This document shows positions 56,042 to 64,000 of a stretch of DNA of 64,000 nucleotides, piece by piece; position 1 is the first letter of the stretch; each line of letters begins with the position of its first letter. The stretch is taken from NCBI RefSeq assembly GCF_003668555.1, contig NZ_RCWN01000001.1:186001-250000 (forward strand), read 5' to 3'. The notes under the pieces are model-generated. The model ran no database searches, had not been told where the DNA came from, and worked only from the letters and a program-made list of their open reading frames with translations. Made by a program: the position numbers and the translations under genes. This DNA is from Notoacmeibacter ruber (GTDB taxonomy: Bacteria > Pseudomonadota > Alphaproteobacteria > Rhizobiales > Rhizobiaceae).

Positions 56042-56581
56042 ATGATCGATGCCGCAATATTGGTGATCTTTCCTTTGTGCATGATCTGGGCGGCCATCAG
56101 CGACACCCTGTCGATGACGATCGCCAATCGCGTATCTCTGCTTTTGATTGTCGGTTTTTTTGCCCTTGCCGTCATGGTTGGCATGCCGTTTGCCGATATC
56201 GCTCTTCATGCGGTGGTCTTTGCCAGCGTTCTTGCCGTGACGTTTGCGCTATTTGCCTTCGGCTCGATGGGCGGCGGCGATGCCAAGATGCTGGCCGCAT
56301 CGGCGCTCTGGATCGGTTGGGGCGAACCACTTCTCTTCTATCTTCTGATCGCAGCGATTGCGGGAGGCGCGGTAACGCTCGCCGTCCTCGTTTTCCGGCG
56401 CAACGAGGCTGTGCGGTTCCTTGCCGGGCGGGTCCTCGGTCCGCAGATCGAAGCGCCGGCCTATCTCGAAGATCACAAAAGCGGCGTGCCTTACGGAATT
56501 GCCCTCGGCTTCGCCGGTCTGATGGTTTTTCCGGAGACGCCTTTGGCCCAGATCGCCATTACTAGCCTGGCCTTCGGTTGA
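56042..56581 (+). CDS. cpaA: Prepilin peptidase CpaA (A24 family)
   Basis: A 179-residue inner-membrane aspartyl protease that cleaves the Flp and TadE leaders. Five to six hydrophobic segments are visible. The two catalytic aspartates lie in AISDTLSMTIANR (near residue 20) and FGSMGGGDAKMLAA (the GxGD motif near residue 80). It lacks the N-terminal methylation domain, as expected for the Tad type. Confidence 0.93.
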   Translation: MIDAAILVIFPLCMIWAAISDTLSMTIANRVSLLLIVGFFALAVMVGMPFADIALHAVVFASVLAVTFALFAFGSMGGGDAKMLAASALWIGWGEPLLFYLLIAAIAGGAVTLAVLVFRRNEAVRFLAGRVLGPQIEAPAYLEDHKSGVPYGIALGFAGLMVFPETPLAQIAITSLAFG

Positions 56582-56618
56582 TGCTTTCGATTTGTTAAGC
56601 ATATCCGATTGCGATTGG

Positions 56619-56634
56619 TTAACCCTACTCTAAC
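56619..56634 (+). promoter_or_regulatory. CtrA-like binding site upstream of cpaB
   Basis: TTAACCCTACTCTAAC matches TTAA-N7-TTAAC with one mismatch (CTAA). It lies about 56 bases before the cpaB ATG, in the only sizeable gap of the plus-strand Tad run. Confidence 0.45.
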
Positions 56635-56689
56635 GATTGCGGACGCAGATTCCATCCAAAGGGGCTGAGGCCCTTGGGAAGGAATCGGT

Positions 56690-57496
56690 ATGAAGTCGTC
56701 GCAAATTATCGTTTTGGCTGTCGCGCTGGTCGCCGCTATCGGCGCCGGCATTCTTGCCAGGAACTTCATCGCCGCACCTGAACCCGCCCCTCAGCCACAA
56801 GTGACGCAGTCGCAGCCGAGCGAGCCTGCACCTCCGCCGGTCAAGGTGGAGGAGGTACTGGTTGTGACCGAGCCCATCGGCGTCGGCGAAGCACTCACCG
56901 TCGAGCAGATGCGCTGGCAGGAATGGCCGGCCGAAGTCGTCGACCCCAGCTACATCACCAAGGCGAACGAGCCGAACGCCATCGATAAGCTGAAGCAGAC
57001 GACCGTGCGGGTGCCTCTGACGACGGGCGAGCCCGTCCGCAAGAACCGATTGGTGGGTTTCGGCAAAAACTATATGAGTTCGGTTCTTCCGAAGGGTATG
57101 CGCGCCCTGGCCGTGCGCATCTCCAGCGAGAGCACGGGCGGCGGTTTCGTCCTGCCGAACGACTATGTCGACCTGATGGGTGTCAGGAAGGCGGAAGACG
57201 GTACGATCACCACCAATATCATTCTGGAGAATGTTCGTGTTCTGGCGATCGATCAGTTCTTCAAGCAGGGGCCCGACGGGCCTCAGAACAGCATCGGCCA
57301 AACCGCTACTCTGGAGCTTTCGCCGGAAGAGGTGAAGCTCGTGACGGTCGCTCAGCAGACTTACGATCAGCTCTCGCTGGTCCTGCGCTCGGTCAAGGAT
57401 GTTGGCGTACGTCCTCCCTTGCCGCCGCTGACACAGCGCGAGGACGGACAATCCTCATCGGTGCGTCTCATCAAGGGAGGCAAGTCGTCGAACTGA
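56690..57496 (+). CDS. cpaB: Tad pilus assembly protein CpaB/RcpC
   Basis: A 268-residue periplasmic protein anchored by an N-terminal helix (about 7-24, IIVLAVALVAAIGAGILA). A proline-rich linker (about 28-50) is followed by a SAF domain (about 50-115, VTEPIGVGEALTVEQMRWQEWP) and an RcpC/CpaB domain (about 120-240, ALAVRISSESTGGGFVLPNDYVDL in part). It is thought to link the secretin to the inner-membrane complex. It overlaps the cpaC start by one base. Confidence 0.92.
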   Translation: MKSSQIIVLAVALVAAIGAGILARNFIAAPEPAPQPQVTQSQPSEPAPPPVKVEEVLVVTEPIGVGEALTVEQMRWQEWPAEVVDPSYITKANEPNAIDKLKQTTVRVPLTTGEPVRKNRLVGFGKNYMSSVLPKGMRALAVRISSESTGGGFVLPNDYVDLMGVRKAEDGTITTNIILENVRVLAIDQFFKQGPDGPQNSIGQTATLELSPEEVKLVTVAQQTYDQLSLVLRSVKDVGVRPPLPPLTQREDGQSSSVRLIKGGKSSN

Positions 57497-58962
57497 TGCG
57501 TAAGCTCAAGTTTCAAGGAAAGACTGTCATGAAGCGCACCGTCTCCTGGACCCGGCGGCTGGCCGTAATCCTTTTGGCCGGTACGATGGGCCTAACGCCG
57601 GCGGTGACACCGTCCATGGCGCAAGGCGTCAATATTCTCAGCACATCCACCGATCAGGAGGTCAAGCTCGGTCTCGACAAATCCATCGTGGTGGATCTGC
57701 CGGAGGATGCGACCGACATTCTCGTGGCCAATCCCGAAGTCGCCGATGCCGTGACGCGGACATCGCGTCGGATCTATTTCTTCGGCAAGAAAGTGGGACG
57801 CACGAACATTTTCGTCTTCGGAAATGGCGGACGTCAGATCGCTTCCTTCGATCTTGTGATCGAGCGGGATGTGGCGGGCCTGGAAAGCTATCTCCGTCGT
57901 TTTCTGCCGGACGCCAATATCAATGCGGAGATCATCAACGACAACGTGGTGCTGACCGGAACCGTTCGGTCGCCTCTCGATGCCTCGAAGGCGGAGCAAC
58001 TGGCGACGATCTACGTCACCGGAGGCGAGGCCACGGGCGGCGAAGTGATCGCCAGCGATGTCAACGGCCTGACCCAAGAGCGGACCTCCTCGATCGTCAA
58101 TCTTCTCGAACTTGTCGGTCAGGATCAGGTCATGCTGCGCGTGACCGTCGCCGAGGTGACGCGCCGCGCCCTGAAGGATCTCGGCGTGAACCTCTCGGTC
58201 AACAGTGCGACCGCCCGCAGCGCCTTCAATCTGACCGGAACGTCTCAGTCGGGCAATCTCACGCTTGGCGGTTCCGGCACGATCGGCGGCTACGAACTCG
58301 ATGCGACCTTGAATGCTCTTGAGCAGAACGGCGTCATGCGAACGGTAGCCGAGCCAACCCTGGTCGCCGTTTCCGGGCGTGCTGCGCAGTTCCAGGTCGG
58401 TGCCGAAGGTACGGTGACGGTCGCAGGCGAGGACAGTTCGTCCACCGAGTCGGTCGATTACGGCGTGACGCTCAACTTCACCCCAACCGTTCTGGCAGAG
58501 GGTCGCATCGCCCTTCAGATCGAGACCGAACTGAACGAACCCACCAATGAGTTGACCATCGAAGCGGGCCAGAACGCAACCGTCCAGCAGCGCAAGACGC
58601 GCAGTGCCTCAACGGAAGTGGAGATGTCCTCCGGCGGCACCATGATGATCGCCGGCCTTATCCGCGACCAGTTTGCGATCGACCAGAACAGGACGCCGGG
58701 CCTCGGCCGGATACCGATCTTCGGCACGCTTTTCCGCGAGCGGAACTATGAGCGCACCGAGACCGAACTGGTTGTCATCGTCCGGCCTTTTCTGGTCCGG
58801 CAGACAAGCCCCGATCAGATCCGGCGGCCCGATCACGGCTTCGAGCCGGCGGCCGACGGCGCGCAGAATTTTCTCGGCCGCGTGAATCGCCTCTACGGGG
58901 TGGCACGCAAGCAGAGCACATTGCCGGCCTGGCGCGGCAATATCGGCTACATTTACAAGTAA
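57496..58962 (+). CDS. cpaC: Tad pilus secretin CpaC/RcpA
   Basis: A 488-residue outer-membrane secretin subunit. A signal peptide at about 15-45 (VILLAGTMGLTPAVTPSMA) is followed by a pilus-N domain (about 60-130, GLDKSIVVDLPEDATDILVANPEVADAV in part), a BON-like domain, and the secretin domain (about 215-440, with VPATLNA-like VAEPTLVAVSGRAAQF and MIAGLIRDQ). The C terminus ends with IGYIYK. Start ATG 57496 overlaps cpaB (TGATG); ATG 57529 with AAGGA is a plausible alternative. Confidence 0.94.
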   Translation: MRKLKFQGKTVMKRTVSWTRRLAVILLAGTMGLTPAVTPSMAQGVNILSTSTDQEVKLGLDKSIVVDLPEDATDILVANPEVADAVTRTSRRIYFFGKKVGRTNIFVFGNGGRQIASFDLVIERDVAGLESYLRRFLPDANINAEIINDNVVLTGTVRSPLDASKAEQLATIYVTGGEATGGEVIASDVNGLTQERTSSIVNLLELVGQDQVMLRVTVAEVTRRALKDLGVNLSVNSATARSAFNLTGTSQSGNLTLGGSGTIGGYELDATLNALEQNGVMRTVAEPTLVAVSGRAAQFQVGAEGTVTVAGEDSSSTESVDYGVTLNFTPTVLAEGRIALQIETELNEPTNELTIEAGQNATVQQRKTRSASTEVEMSSGGTMMIAGLIRDQFAIDQNRTPGLGRIPIFGTLFRERNYERTETELVVIVRPFLVRQTSPDQIRRPDHGFEPAADGAQNFLGRVNRLYGVARKQSTLPAWRGNIGYIYK

Positions 58963-58972
58963 GGCGACTGCC

Positions 58973-59647
58973 ATGAGCCTCTTCACGACACGGCACGATC
59001 GGACCCGCCCCCTCAGCATGCTGCTGCGCGGCGGTGTCGCTATCGCTCTGGCATCCAGCCTTGCGGGTTGCGCAAAGCTGCACAGGGATCAGATTGTCAC
59101 CGGTGCGATCCACGATCGGGTCGAGATCAATCATCCGATAACGCTTGGGCCCAAGACGACGAAGCTCGAAATGCCGATCCTAGCGGGCGCCTCCTCGCTG
59201 ACCTATGATCAGCGCAAGGTTGTCGAGGGCTTTGCAGAAGGATGGGATCCCCGCTCCGGTGGCGGCTATCAGATATTGATTCCGAAAGGCATGCCCAATT
59301 CCAGCGCGGCAGAAGCCGTCGCCGGTGACATGGTGCAGGCGCTGACGGATATCGGTGTGCCGTCTACGATGATGGCCGCCTACGATTACACACCGGCAAT
59401 GCCCGGGCAGTCCAAGCTCATACTTCTGCGGACCGGCCTTGGGGCAATCCCTCCGGTCTGCGGCGACTATTCGGAAAACATGATCGATAACAGCGAAAAC
59501 CGGCACTATCGCGATTTCGGCTGCTCGACTCAGGCCAACATTGCGGCGATGCTGGACAATCCCACCGATTTGCTTGGTCCGCGCCGCATGAGCCCGCCGG
59601 ATATTCAGGCGCGTTCCAACGCCATCGAAACCTATCGTGATCGTTAA
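58973..59647 (+). CDS. cpaD: Tad pilus lipoprotein CpaD
   Basis: A 224-residue outer-membrane lipoprotein. The lipobox is SLAGC at about residues 29-33, after a basic N terminus and hydrophobic stretch. The conserved CpaD block HPITLGPKTTKLEM follows, and CGDYSENMIDNSENRHYRDFGCSTQANIAAML (core FGCSTQANIAAM) near residue 180 is diagnostic. It is probably a pilotin or stabiliser for CpaC. An internal ATG at about residue 14 could also be used. Confidence 0.92.
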   Translation: MSLFTTRHDRTRPLSMLLRGGVAIALASSLAGCAKLHRDQIVTGAIHDRVEINHPITLGPKTTKLEMPILAGASSLTYDQRKVVEGFAEGWDPRSGGGYQILIPKGMPNSSAAEAVAGDMVQALTDIGVPSTMMAAYDYTPAMPGQSKLILLRTGLGAIPPVCGDYSENMIDNSENRHYRDFGCSTQANIAAMLDNPTDLLGPRRMSPPDIQARSNAIETYRDR

Positions 59648-59677
59648 GACCGGCGGAAATCGCTTTCGGAGCCAGAA

Positions 59678-60958
59678 ATGTCGCTAGAGCCACATTACGA
59701 CCAGAATGATCCCGAGGCGTCTTCTTCGGAACGCGAGAGAGAGCGCCTGGAACAGGCGAGGCCGATACCGCGCATTACCATTCACGCCTGGTGCGACTCC
59801 GCCGGAGTTCAGCGGCCTATAGAGCGCGCGGCTGAAGATCGCCGGATGGCGCGGGCTCATGTCATGGTCCACGGCGGTGGCGTACAGGCCGCCATGGAAC
59901 ACTACGCTCAAAATACCACGCCGAACCTGCTTCTGGTCGAGACACGGGTCGAGCCGGAATACATCATGCAGCAGCTTTCCGGGCTGGCGGATGTTTGCGA
60001 TCCATCCACGCGCGTCGTCGTGATCGGCCATTTCAACGATGTCGCGCTCTACCGCGAAATGATGCGCAACGGGATCTCCGAATACATGGTTGCGCCGGTC
60101 TCCCTGGCAGATCTGATTGCCACGATCGAGAGTATCTATTCTTCGGAAAACGAGGCGCCGATCGGCCGTACGATCGCTTTTGTGGGCGCGAAAGGCGGCG
60201 TTGGTGCCTCAACGCTTGCCCATAATATCGCCTGGTCCGTGACGACACTCTTCGACAATGACGTCGTCATCGCGGATATGGATCTCGCTTTCGGCACCGC
60301 GAACATCAATTTTGATCAGGATCCGGCGCAGGGCATAGCTGAAGCGGTTTTTACGCCTGAACGCGTCGACGAGACCTATCTCGACCGGCTGCTTGCCAAG
60401 TGTTCGGAACGATTGTCGCTTCTCGCCGCGCCGTCCACGATGGAGCGAGTCTACGATTTCGACGAGGCGGCCTTCGCGCCGATCGTCGAGGTCATGCAGG
60501 CAACGACGCCGACCGTCATCCTCGATGTACCCCATGGCTGGCATGGATGGACGCGCCGTACGCTGGCCGAGGCGGATGAAGTGGTCGTCGTGGCGACGCC
60601 CGAACTGACCAATCTGCGCAACACCAAAAATTTCGTCGATACGCTGAAACGGCTCCGGCCAAACGATCCGCCGCCGCATCTCATCCTCAATCAGGTGGGG
60701 ATGCCGAAACGGCCGGAAATCGATCCGGAAGACTTTCTTGAGCCTCTGGGCATCTCGTCCTTTGTGACCATCCCGTTCGATCCGCAGCTTTTCGGCACGG
60801 CCGCTACCAACGGCCAGATGCTCGCTGAGATGAATCCGAGCCATGCGGTTGTCCAGAAGTTTGACGAATTGGCGCATGTGCTGACGGGGCGCCGCGAGGT
60901 GAAGTCGTCTCAGGCCGGCATGTTGAATTCGATTTTGAAGAAGTTGAAGGGCAAGTAA
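59678..60958 (+). CDS. cpaE: Tad pilus localisation ATPase CpaE/TadZ
   Basis: A 426-residue protein with a receiver-like N-terminal domain (about 30-160) and a ParA/MinD-like ATPase domain (about 165-400). The deviant Walker A is GAKGGVGASTLAHN, with VVIADMDLAFG and ILDVPHGWHGWTR as later motifs. It positions the Tad apparatus in the cell, for example at a pole. Acidic N terminus (DQNDPEASSSERERER). Confidence 0.94.
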   Translation: MSLEPHYDQNDPEASSSERERERLEQARPIPRITIHAWCDSAGVQRPIERAAEDRRMARAHVMVHGGGVQAAMEHYAQNTTPNLLLVETRVEPEYIMQQLSGLADVCDPSTRVVVIGHFNDVALYREMMRNGISEYMVAPVSLADLIATIESIYSSENEAPIGRTIAFVGAKGGVGASTLAHNIAWSVTTLFDNDVVIADMDLAFGTANINFDQDPAQGIAEAVFTPERVDETYLDRLLAKCSERLSLLAAPSTMERVYDFDEAAFAPIVEVMQATTPTVILDVPHGWHGWTRRTLAEADEVVVVATPELTNLRNTKNFVDTLKRLRPNDPPPHLILNQVGMPKRPEIDPEDFLEPLGISSFVTIPFDPQLFGTAATNGQMLAEMNPSHAVVQKFDELAHVLTGRREVKSSQAGMLNSILKKLKGK

Positions 60959-60988
60959 GTCCTTCCGTTCCGAGGTGGTAGCTGAATA

Positions 60989-62452
60989 ATGTTTGGCAAG
61001 AAGGCAGGGGACACGGCAAGGCGGAATGCTCCCGATTTCCGGGTGCCTTCCGGTGACGCGCTCACGAAAGAGAAGCCGGCGGAACCCAAGCCGAAGGCCA
61101 GTCCCTCTGTGTCCAAGACCGCGCCGCCTGCGGCCCGGCCCGCACGCCGTCCTTCGCCGCGCAACGAATCCTACTACGACACCAAGAGCCAGGTCTTCTC
61201 GGCCCTGATCGACACGATCGATCTGTCGCAGCTTGCGCGTCTCGACGCGGATGCGGCTCGAGAAGAAATTCGCGATATCGTCAACGATATCATTGCGATC
61301 AAGAATTTCGCGATGAGCATCGCCGAGCAGGAAGACCTGCTTGAAGACATCTGCAACGATGTCCTTGGTTTTGGCCCGCTGGAGCCGCTTCTGGCGCGCG
61401 ACGACATTGCCGATATCATGGTCAATGGCGCCAAGGACGTCTATATCGAGGTCTCCGGCCGGACCGAACGCACGGACGTCCAGTTTCGCGATAATCAGCA
61501 ATTGCTCAATATCTGCCAGCGGATCGTCAGTCAGGTCGGCCGCCGCGTCGATGAAAGTTCGCCGATATGTGACGCCCGCCTCATGGACGGCAGCCGCGTC
61601 AACGTGATTGCGCCGCCACTGGCCATCGACGGGGCCGCGCTCACCATTCGTAAATTCAAGAAGGACAAGCTGACGCTCGAAGAGCTCGTGCGTTTCGGCT
61701 CGATCTCACCGGAAGGGGCAGAGGTTCTCAAGATCATCGGCCGCGTTCGCTGCAATACGATCATCTCCGGCGGTACCGGTTCGGGCAAGACGACGCTGCT
61801 CAACTGTCTGACCCGATACATCGATACCAATGAGCGCATCATCACCTGTGAGGACTCCGCGGAACTGCAGTTGCAGCAGCCTCACGTTGTCCGCCTCGAG
61901 ACACGCCCGCCGAATCTTGAAGGCGAGGGCCAGGTGACGATGACCGATCTGGTCAAGAACTGTCTGCGTATGCGGCCCGAGCGGATCATCGTCGGTGAGG
62001 TCCGCGGGCCGGAGGTCTTCGACCTCCTTCAGGCAATGAACACCGGCCATGATGGCTCCATGGGTACCATCCACGCCAATACGCCGCGTGAATGTCTGAG
62101 CCGTATGGAATCGATGATTGCAATGGGCGGATGGTCGCTGCCGCAGAAGACTGTGCGCGAGATCATCGTCGGCTCGGTCGATGTGGTCGTTCAGGCCGCG
62201 CGAATGCGCGATGGCTCGCGCCGGATCACCCAGATCACCGAGGTGCTGGGTATGGAAGGCGACGTCATCATCACGCAGGACCTGATGAAGTACGAGATCA
62301 AGGGCGAGGACGCGCAGGGCCGCATCATCGGCGAACATGCCGGTTGCGGGATCGGCCGGCCCGGCTTCTGGGACCGGGCCCGTTACTATGGCGAGGAAAA
62401 GCGGCTCGCAGAAGCGCTGGAGCAGCTCGAAAAGAGCAGGAGCGACAGGTGA
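60989..62452 (+). CDS. cpaF: Tad pilus assembly ATPase CpaF/TadA
   Basis: A 487-residue secretion ATPase that powers pilus extension and retraction. The basic, proline-rich N terminus (about 1-60) is variable. The ATPase core has [19 protein letters not shown] near residue 125, Walker [15 protein letters not shown] near 255, the Asp box [15 protein letters not shown] and the Walker B/His-box segment [22 protein letters not shown] (core [18 protein letters not shown]). Overlaps tadB by one base. Confidence 0.96.
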   Translation: MFGKKAGDTARRNAPDFRVPSGDALTKEKPAEPKPKASPSVSKTAPPAARPARRPSPRNESYYDTKSQVFSALIDTIDLSQLARLDADAAREEIRDIVNDIIAIKNFAMSIAEQEDLLEDICNDVLGFGPLEPLLARDDIADIMVNGAKDVYIEVSGRTERTDVQFRDNQQLLNICQRIVSQVGRRVDESSPICDARLMDGSRVNVIAPPLAIDGAALTIRKFKKDKLTLEELVRFGSISPEGAEVLKIIGRVRCNTIISGGTGSGKTTLLNCLTRYIDTNERIITCEDSAELQLQQPHVVRLETRPPNLEGEGQVTMTDLVKNCLRMRPERIIVGEVRGPEVFDLLQAMNTGHDGSMGTIHANTPRECLSRMESMIAMGGWSLPQKTVREIIVGSVDVVVQAARMRDGSRRITQITEVLGMEGDVIITQDLMKYEIKGEDAQGRIIGEHAGCGIGRPGFWDRARYYGEEKRLAEALEQLEKSRSDR

Positions 62453-63471
62453 TGTTCGGTCTTCCGCTCACGGTTCTGGCCCTGATCGCTCTTGTCGGCG
62501 TGGCGGCAGGCGGCGTCGCCTATGCTCTGCTTTTCAATCGTATCGAAGAGCAGAAGAAGGCGGATCGCCGGTTTGACCATGTCAGGCGGCAGGAGACCGA
62601 TCAGAATGTCGTGCGGGCAAGTCGCGACCGCGTCAATGACGCCGTGCGCCGCCGCAAGTCGATTCAGGAAACGCTCAATCAGCTCGAAGAGAAGAACAAG
62701 GCAAAAGGCGTTGCCCCCGGCAAGAAACCGCCCATGAAGCTGATGATCAAACAGGCGGGTATCTCGACCTCGCTGACGACCATCCATGTCGTCTCCGTCG
62801 TAATCGGCGTGGTCTTAGCAGGCCTGCTCTATCTCTTCCAACTCGTCCCGCTTTTCGTGCTGCCGGGCGTGCTGCTGGCTGCGGGGCTGGGGCTGCCCCG
62901 CTGGTATGTGAGCTGGCAGCGTAATCGCCGTATCAATCAGTTTCTCGACCGCTTTGCCGATGCGCTCGAAGTCATCGCACGCGGTGTCCGTTCCGGCTTG
63001 CCGCTGCCGGACTGCATTCATTTGATCGCATCAGAGTCGCCGGAACCTGTACGGACCGAGTTCCGGCGCGTCATCGAGCGTATGAATGTCGGGCTTTCGC
63101 TCCCGGAGGCCATCGGCAAGATGCCCGAGACCATGCCGTGCCCCGAAGCCAATTTCTTCGGTATCGTCATTCAGATTCAGGCGCAGGCCGGCGGCAACCT
63201 CTCCGAGGCGATCGGTAACCTCGCCACGGTGCTGCGAGACCGCAAGAAGATGAAAGCGAAGGTGCAGGCGCTTTCAATGGAAGCCAAGGCTTCAGCCTAC
63301 ATTATCGGCTCGCTGCCGATCATCGTGGCTGGACTGATTTTCATGATCTCCCCCGGCTATATCATGCCGCTTTTCACCGATCCGACCGGCCATATCGCGC
63401 TGGCGATCGCAGCGGTGATGATGGCGATGGGCATCTTCGTCATGAAGAAAATGATGAATTTCGAGGTATAG
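62452..63471 (+). CDS. tadB: Tad pilus inner-membrane protein TadB
   Basis: A 339-residue type II secretion F-domain protein. One N-terminal helix (about 5-27), a charged coil (about 30-85, KKADRRFDHVRRQETDQ), two helices near 105-150, the T2SSF domain (about 165-290, RFADALEVIARGVRSGLPL) and two C-terminal helices near 275-335. With TadC it forms the platform on which CpaF acts. ATG 62452 overlaps the cpaF stop (TGATG). Confidence 0.94.
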   Translation: MFGLPLTVLALIALVGVAAGGVAYALLFNRIEEQKKADRRFDHVRRQETDQNVVRASRDRVNDAVRRRKSIQETLNQLEEKNKAKGVAPGKKPPMKLMIKQAGISTSLTTIHVVSVVIGVVLAGLLYLFQLVPLFVLPGVLLAAGLGLPRWYVSWQRNRRINQFLDRFADALEVIARGVRSGLPLPDCIHLIASESPEPVRTEFRRVIERMNVGLSLPEAIGKMPETMPCPEANFFGIVIQIQAQAGGNLSEAIGNLATVLRDRKKMKAKVQALSMEAKASAYIIGSLPIIVAGLIFMISPGYIMPLFTDPTGHIALAIAAVMMAMGIFVMKKMMNFEV

Positions 63472-63475
63472 GGCG

Positions 63476-64000
63476 ATGCTGAGTTTTGAAGACGTTCTCG
63501 ACCCGACATTCTTGTTCTCGCTTCTGACGGCGCTTGCCGTTTTCGCGACCGTCATCGCGCTTTTGCCCCAGATGGGGGCCGATCCGATGAAGAAACGCAT
63601 GAAGACCATGGCGCTGGAGCGCGAGGAACTGCGTGCGCAGCAGCGCGCGCGCCTGGCGGCCGAATCCTCTGAACGCCGCCAGCGCGGCCTGCGCGAAACG
63701 CAGAATGCGAAGATGACCCGCATTGTCGATAAGCTCGATTTGAGGAAGGCGCTGGTCGACGATGCGACGATGAAGATGATCCGCGGCGCCGGCTATCGCG
63801 GTCAGGCGCCCGTGACCCGCTTTCTGTTCTTCCGCCTGATCCTTCCGTTCATCTTCCTTGCTTTCTCGGCTCTCTACATTTTCGGCATCGGCCTTTTGAA
63901 GGACCAGACGCTGATGGTGCGCATCGCTGCTGTACTCGGCGCGACCTATTTCGGCTTTTACCTTCCTGTCCTGTTCATGAAGAACAAGGCGCAGAAGAGA
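63476..64000 (+). CDS. tadC: Tad pilus inner-membrane protein TadC, 3'-truncated
   Basis: The first 175 residues of the second platform protein, cut by the window end. It begins MLSFEDVLDPTFLFSLLTAL and has a helix at about 10-33, a strongly basic charged stretch (about 40-85, RMKTMALEREELRAQQRARL), then two hydrophobic segments near 115-140 and 150-170. ATG 63476 lies four bases after tadB. Identification rests on position after tadB plus this helix/charged-coil layout. Confidence 0.9.
   Translation, partial: MLSFEDVLDPTFLFSLLTALAVFATVIALLPQMGADPMKKRMKTMALEREELRAQQRARLAAESSERRQRGLRETQNAKMTRIVDKLDLRKALVDDATMKMIRGAGYRGQAPVTRFLFFRLILPFIFLAFSALYIFGIGLLKDQTLMVRIAAVLGATYFGFYLPVLFMKNKAQKR

Overview
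This window looks like the chromosome of an alphaproteobacterium of the order Hyphomicrobiales (Rhizobiales). The support is moderately high G+C, near-complete gene packing and gene order: tsaB-rimI-plsC-miaB-phoH-ybeY-corC-lnt-regulator-metK-trmB, rimP-nusA-ylxR-infB, rbfA-truB, rpsO-pnp, fabA-fabB-fabI, and mutM, rpsT, dnaA, dnaN, recF, moeB. No tRNA, rRNA, insertion sequence, phage gene or CRISPR array was found. The genus cannot be named from sequence reading alone.

Layout. 1-2.3 kb: the 3' three quarters of malate synthase G, converging on a small lipoprotein gene. 2.7-13.5 kb: a housekeeping run for t6A and ms2i6A tRNA modification, ribosome maturation, lipid and lipoprotein acylation, a small HTH regulator, S-adenosylmethionine synthetase and tRNA m7G methylation. 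13.6-28.6 kb: the translation/transcription cluster from rimP to pnp. Extra genes interrupt it at three points: a flavin reductase before rimP; a YcxB-like membrane protein, a semialdehyde dehydrogenase and a RutE-like reductase between infB and rbfA; and a CorA transporter between truB and rpsO.

28.7-39.1 kb: the main accessory locus. A divergent GntR/HutC-type repressor faces a nine-gene run: a complete ABC sugar importer (binding protein, two permeases, ATPase), two FrlB/FraB-like SIS-domain deglycases, two FrlD-like PfkB kinases and one FAD-dependent amine oxidase-like protein. I read this as a catabolic system for Amadori compounds (fructosyl amino acids). Import would be followed by 6-phosphorylation and then deglycation to glucose 6-phosphate and a free amine. 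The duplicated kinase/deglycase pairs and the extra oxidase are the most interesting content in the window.

39.2-46.8 kb: a DUF1127-like peptide and an RsmC-like methyltransferase in a divergent pair, a membrane GGDEF/EAL protein with a degenerate GGDEF motif, the fabA-fabB-fabI operon, an exported SH3 protein and a glyoxylate reductase-like dehydrogenase. 46.8-53.7 kb, all on the minus strand: mutM, rpsT, dnaA, dnaN, recF and moeB. The 700-bp dnaA leader contains clustered GANTC (CcrM) sites, A/T-rich tracts and DnaA-box-like words.

53.8-64 kb: a Tad (Flp type IVc) pilus locus. Two TadE-type minor pilins and a small exported pilus-N domain protein lie on the minus strand. The Flp pilin, prepilin peptidase CpaA, CpaB, CpaC (secretin), CpaD, CpaE, CpaF (ATPase), TadB and the start of TadC lie on the plus strand and run off the window end.
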